A DNA stretch of 64,000 bases, taken from assembly GCF_031846165.1 (NCBI RefSeq), contig NZ_JAVRIE010000004.1:124001-188000 (forward strand), given 5' to 3'. Below, in pieces: positions 60,262 to 64,000 of the stretch; positions within the stretch are counted from its first letter, which is position 1, and every line of letters begins with the position of its first letter. The DNA comes from Glaciecola blandensis (GTDB taxonomy: Bacteria > Pseudomonadota > Gammaproteobacteria > Enterobacterales > Alteromonadaceae). The position numbers and the translations under genes were made by a program. The notes under the pieces were generated by a model. It had not been told where the DNA came from, did not search any database, and saw only the letters and a program-made list of their open reading frames with translations.

Positions 60262-62022
60262 TTAAACGTAATCAAATTCTTGATCGCTCAAGGCCAATAG
60301 GTCGTCGGCCGCAGACAAGACAACCGCTTTGTGAACGTCTTTTCTTGGCAGAATACGCTTCATGAAGAACGCACAGGTATTCGCTTTCCCTTTTTGAACA
60401 AGTTCGTTGCTAGATTGGGCAGCAGCATCGGCCATGTCCAACCAGAGTACGCCTAGAATACAATACGCGCTGTAATGCAAGTAGTCCGTGGCAGCACCAG
60501 CAACATCCTCTGGTTTTGCATTTAAAAGGGCGGTAGAAGTTTGTTCCCACTCTTCAAGCAAGGCTGTTGCATCTGCTTGTTTAGTCGCATCTTTCATGAC
60601 GGCAACTCGGCTTGATAATAGGTCAAAAGTCGCTTTTAGCATGTCGCCGCCATCACGAGTCAACTTTCGGCCAATTAAATCGGCAGCTTGTATTCCGTTT
60701 GTGCCTTCATAAAGCTGAGCAATACGTGTATCACGCACTAACTGCTCCATTCCCCACTCGCGAACATAGCCATGACCGCCATAGACTTGAATGCCAATAT
60801 TGGTGACTTCAGTACCCATATCGGTCATAAAGCCTTTGCAGATAGGAGTCAGAAACGCGATGACTTTTTTCGCATTGTCATGACGCTCATCTGAGGTGTA
60901 CTTTTCAACATCCATTTGCTGTGCATAAAGCATCGATAATGCGCGGCAACCTTCAGTGAGTGACTTTTGCACCAACAGCATTTTCTTTACATCAGGTTGA
61001 TGAATAATTGCATCAGCTTTGCTCTCTGGCTGCTGAATACCTTGTGGTGCACGAGACTGTAAACGCTCTCTAGCATAGGCTAACGCCCCCTGATAAGAGG
61101 CTTCTGCAGCGCCTAAACCCTGCAAACCTACTTGGAAGCGCGCATCATTCATCATTGTGAACATGCAAGCTAAGCCTTTGTTCTCTTCACCTACTAACCA
61201 GCCAGTGGCATCGTCATAGTTCATCACGCAAGTTGGGCTGGCTTTGATGCCCATTTTTTTCTCAATACTACCAACGTTTAATGTATTTCTTTCGCCAGGT
61301 TCACCATTTTCATCTAATAAAAATTTGGGTACCAAAAACAAACTAATACCGCGCACTCCCGCGGGCGCATCAGGTAGACGTGCTAAAACGAGATGGATAA
61401 TATTGTCAGTCCAATCTTGGTCGCCACCGGTAATGAAAATTTTGTTTCCGGTCACTTTATATGAACCATCGCCTTGTGGGATCGCCTTAGTATTCAATAA
61501 GGCCAAGTCAGTTCCAGCGTGCGGTTCGGTTAAATTCATTGTACCGGTCCACTCACCACTTATAAGTTTTGGCAAGTAGGCTGCTTTTAATTCGTCGTTG
61601 GCATGTTTGTCTACCGCAAGCACCGCGCTTTCTGTGAGCATTGTCGTTAGTCGCCAGCTTAAGTTGGCTGCGTTCAACATTTCGTGAACAGGGACGGCTA
61701 CAGAATAAGGTAGATCCTGGCCATCAAAATCAGGATTACCTAACATGGCGTTCCAACCATTTGCAACATACTCATGATACGCCTCAGCGAAACCCTTAGG
61801 CGTCGTTACTTGGCCGTCGACAAGTTTGCAACCCTCTTCATCGCCTTCGCGATTTAATGGCGCGACCGCTTCTTCAGCGAACTTTGCACCCTGTGCAATG
61901 ATCTCATTAACGAGTTCTGCATCCATACCTTCTGCACCAATTTCTTGATAATGCTTATCGATGGCTAACCAATCGTTTAGTAAAAATTGGACGTCAGTAA
62001 TTGGGGCTGTATATTGCGGCAT
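60262..62022 (-). CDS. Acyl-CoA dehydrogenase
   Basis: 586 residues, the long form with an N-terminal extension and a C-terminal helical domain as in the broad-specificity AidB/FadE5-like branch. Motifs: MNLTEPHAGTDLALLNTKA (FAD/substrate), ITGGDQDW, and the C-terminal YGGHGYVREWGMEQLVRDTRIAQLYEGTNGIQA, whose Glu in YEGTNGIQ is the catalytic base. Oxidises acyl-CoA to enoyl-CoA in beta-oxidation. Start ATG 62022. Confidence 0.92.
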   Translation of the reverse strand: MPQYTAPITDVQFLLNDWLAIDKHYQEIGAEGMDAELVNEIIAQGAKFAEEAVAPLNREGDEEGCKLVDGQVTTPKGFAEAYHEYVANGWNAMLGNPDFDGQDLPYSVAVPVHEMLNAANLSWRLTTMLTESAVLAVDKHANDELKAAYLPKLISGEWTGTMNLTEPHAGTDLALLNTKAIPQGDGSYKVTGNKIFITGGDQDWTDNIIHLVLARLPDAPAGVRGISLFLVPKFLLDENGEPGERNTLNVGSIEKKMGIKASPTCVMNYDDATGWLVGEENKGLACMFTMMNDARFQVGLQGLGAAEASYQGALAYARERLQSRAPQGIQQPESKADAIIHQPDVKKMLLVQKSLTEGCRALSMLYAQQMDVEKYTSDERHDNAKKVIAFLTPICKGFMTDMGTEVTNIGIQVYGGHGYVREWGMEQLVRDTRIAQLYEGTNGIQAADLIGRKLTRDGGDMLKATFDLLSSRVAVMKDATKQADATALLEEWEQTSTALLNAKPEDVAGAATDYLHYSAYCILGVLWLDMADAAAQSSNELVQKGKANTCAFFMKRILPRKDVHKAVVLSAADDLLALSDQEFDYV

Positions 62023-62090
62023 GGTAACTCCGGTATTTTCTAGTTAAGTCTTCGTCTTTACATCTACGCTGAAAAACCCAAATTGGACGC

Positions 62091-62660
62091 TTATTCCGGT
62101 GAGTTTGTCGGCGGTGATTCTAAAACTTGTGTGGTTGGACCAGATGTTGATTCTACAAAACCTATCGACACATAGCCATCTCTATACATAATTAAATTAT
62201 CTGGGTGGCGCCAAACGTCATTGCGAGTATCAAAGGGATCGATAAATACGATTTGCTCCGCTTTCGGTGAAGCCCAATCTGGCGGGTCAATAGGGCCATC
62301 ATAGGCATTAAAACCGCTGTGTAAACGACACGAAAACAAATGAATACCGTTTTGAGTAATGCCAAGTAATTTATCGACTTCTACATTAAAGCCAGTTTGC
62401 TGCCACATTGCGCGATGAGCCGTGCATTGTGCAGCTTCTTGTGAAAGAGAATCCGCATAAGGCAGGTCATATTGCCCATTAGCGCTATGCGCTAACACCA
62501 TGAGTGTGTTTTGTACTCGAATAAGACAAGCGGCTGGACCTTGATAATTTGCTTGAAAGTCTTGTGCTATACGGCACGTAGGTGACGGAGGAGGGGCTTC
62601 ACTACAAGCTCCTAACAGTAGGGTGGCAATAAGGCCGATAAGTTTAAATCCAGTTTTCAC
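62091..62660 (-). CDS. Nudix-like lipoprotein with degenerate catalytic box
   Basis: 189 residues from the GTG at 62660, which gives a compact lipoprotein signal (LLLGAC at residue 19); an ATG at 62714 would add 18 residues. The fold text AACLIRVQNTLMVLAHSANGQYDLPYADSLSQEAAQCTAHRAMWQQTGF follows the Nudix strand-loop-helix plan, but the GxxxxxE and REUxEE residues of the catalytic box are mostly replaced, so hydrolase activity is doubtful. Confidence 0.6.
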   Translation of the reverse strand: MKTGFKLIGLIATLLLGACSEAPPPSPTCRIAQDFQANYQGPAACLIRVQNTLMVLAHSANGQYDLPYADSLSQEAAQCTAHRAMWQQTGFNVEVDKLLGITQNGIHLFSCRLHSGFNAYDGPIDPPDWASPKAEQIVFIDPFDTRNDVWRHPDNLIMYRDGYVSIGFVESTSGPTTQVLESPPTNSPE

Positions 62661-62973
62661 AATACGCAGTACTAGTAGGCAATAAGCAGAAACACTAATG
62701 TGCGAATGGATCATAATCAAGCTTTAAACGTATTCTTTTGCTGTATTGACTCAATCGAGATCATGTCTCGACAAAACTTAATAGGTAAAAGTTAGCTAAA
62801 ATTGCCGATCATACTACTATTAGTACATAGCAATTGGGCTTACAATAGCGCCCAATTTTGACGTTCAATGAACGATGAAAGGCGTAATAAGTTTTTGCAA
62901 CAGTGTTTGCTTAGTTTTATTCGTCAATGAAAATAATTTTGTAAGTGCAATAAAAAAATCACTAGGAAATGTA
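62661..62973. other. Intergenic region upstream of the RND adaptor gene
   Basis: About 310 bases between divergent genes. It is AT-rich and probably contains both promoters. I see no ORF, repeat or terminator in it. Confidence 0.6.
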
Positions 62974-64000
62974 ATGACCAAATTTGTAAAGATATCTCCG
63001 TTATTGCTTGGCGCAATTGCGTTGATTGGTTTTGTAGTTTATTTGAATTTTCCTGCGTCGGAAGACCAAGGTCAGCAAAGGAGAGGTGGGGCAACAGCGG
63101 TTGTCGTAGCGGCGGCAGAAACACAGGCGTTTCCTATTATTGTAGAGGCTCTCGGCACCGCGGTTGCCAATGAGTCTGTTAATTTGACTGCCCAACAAGC
63201 TGAGATTGTTAAATCTGTGATGTTTGAAGACGGCGATATTGTTCGAAAAGGCCAATTACTCGTTCAGCTTAGTGATCGTGAAGAGCGAGCGAGAGTGAAC
63301 GAGCTAGCGATTAATATTGCTGAGGCCAACCGTCAACTCACTCGAATCAAGGGCTTAGCTAAACAAAGTGCAGCTTCAGAGCAGTTGCTAGATGAGCAGA
63401 AAGCACGTGTCGATGCTTTAAATGCTCAAAAAGATGTTGCCGATGCACAGTTAGCCGAGTTAGAGGTGCGCTCACCATTTTCTGGTCGCCTAGGTATCCG
63501 TCAGGTCAGTATCGGTACTTTGGTTCGTCCGGGTGATGTGATTTCAACGTTGGATGATCTTAGCTTGGTAAAAGTCGACTTCAGTATATCTGAACTTCAT
63601 TTGGCGAGTGTCGCAAACGGTCAAAACATAGAAGCAAAATCAATTGCCTACCCAGGTGAATCGTTTAATGGAAAAGTAACCAGTATCGATTCTCGTATCG
63701 ATCCCGTCACTCGCTCTATTCAAGTGCGTGCACAAATTCCGAACCCTGACTTAAAACTCCGTCCAGGTATGTTGCTACAAATAAACGTCGAAAAGCGGGT
63801 TGTCGATGCCTTGGTGATTCCTGAAGAGGCGCTTATTCCAGAAGGTGAGTCTCAGTTCGTCTATATCATTGATGACGAATCAAAAGCGCGTAAAACGAAA
63901 GTGATTGTGGGACAAAGAAAGCCAGGTTGGGTGCAGGTGTTAGATGGGCTAGAGGCCGGTCAAAACGTTATCACCGAAGGTACCTTAAAGGTGAGAGATG
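62974..64000 (+). CDS. RND efflux membrane fusion protein (partial, runs off the window)
   Basis: 342 complete codons are present. A membrane segment (about 8-26) is followed by the lipoyl half NLTAQQAEIVKSVMFEDGDIVRKGQLLVQL, a helical hairpin, the second lipoyl half VRSPFSGRLGIRQVSIGTLVRPGD, and the beta-barrel with PGESFNGKVTSIDSRIDPVTRSIQVRAQI, typical of the MexH/AcrA branch. The RND pump gene should follow beyond the window, and TolC at 20.4 kb is a possible partner. ATG 62974 with AGGAAA at good spacing. Confidence 0.93.
   Translation, partial: MTKFVKISPLLLGAIALIGFVVYLNFPASEDQGQQRRGGATAVVVAAAETQAFPIIVEALGTAVANESVNLTAQQAEIVKSVMFEDGDIVRKGQLLVQLSDREERARVNELAINIAEANRQLTRIKGLAKQSAASEQLLDEQKARVDALNAQKDVADAQLAELEVRSPFSGRLGIRQVSIGTLVRPGDVISTLDDLSLVKVDFSISELHLASVANGQNIEAKSIAYPGESFNGKVTSIDSRIDPVTRSIQVRAQIPNPDLKLRPGMLLQINVEKRVVDALVIPEEALIPEGESQFVYIIDDESKARKTKVIVGQRKPGWVQVLDGLEAGQNVITEGTLKVRD

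Overview
The window looks like a piece of the main chromosome of a low-GC (about 40% by eye) marine-type gammaproteobacterium. The evidence is housekeeping gene order: tamA-tamB, tolC divergent from nudF-yqiB-yqiA-parE, epmB/efp-epmA, rlmG, ppiC, ccoG-srkA and a B12-riboswitch-controlled btuB. I cannot fix the genus; Kangiellales or an Alteromonadales relative would fit. No rRNA, tRNA, CRISPR array or prophage is visible.

Layout. 0-4.1 kb: end of tamA and all of tamB. 4.1-8.2 kb: a minus-strand operon for a C39-peptidase ABC exporter, its membrane fusion protein and a lone LuxR-type helix-turn-helix protein. 8.2-16.3 kb: a secreted beta-propeller/amidohydrolase, then cysG with a transglutaminase-like protein, then the DEAD-box helicase deaD. 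16.5-20.3 kb: a large TPR lipoprotein and a voltage-gated cation channel. 20.4-27.2 kb: tolC facing nudF-yqiB-yqiA-parE and an unknown membrane-anchored protein. 27.2-28.2 kb: a Y1 (HUH) REP-associated transposase. 28.9-32.8 kb: the EF-P lysylation genes and two small enzymes. 32.8-43.7 kb: aldehyde dehydrogenase, acetolactate synthase, cyclophilin, rlmG, alkB, bolA, a SulP transporter, ppiC, a methyltransferase-like lipoprotein and two DsbA-type proteins. 43.9-48.6 kb: btuB with its riboswitch, srkA and ccoG. 48.8-56.3 kb: small unknowns, a giant secreted double nuclease, ybaK and an acetyltransferase. 56.4-64 kb: galM, an Lrp regulator facing methionine gamma-lyase, an EamA transporter, an acyl-CoA dehydrogenase, a Nudix-like lipoprotein and the start of an RND membrane fusion protein.

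The most striking signal is not a gene. The 9-mer GGACACACC (reverse GGTGTGTCC), usually inside the longer imperfect palindrome AAATYGGACACACCTATTT, occurs at least 38 times exactly in 64 kb, where about 0.5 would be expected by chance. Nineteen copies lie on each strand; 20 are inside genes and 18 between genes. Closely spaced neighbours are inverted pairs of one polarity only (GGACACACC then GGTGTGTCC), as in REPINs. Copies inside conserved enzymes (epmA, epmB, rlmG, alkB, ybaK) appear to sit in normal family alignment without inserted residues. That is what one expects of a DNA uptake-type signal or a substitution-driven repeat, rather than a simple insertion. A lone RAYT-type transposase in the same window is the obvious candidate partner. 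Several blocks (2.9-11.7, 14.6-20.2, 55.4-64 kb) have no copy.

Most genes are ordinary core functions. The accessory points of interest are the exporter operon without a visible substrate and the 1554-residue EndA/ExeM-type nuclease with a dockerin-like tail.
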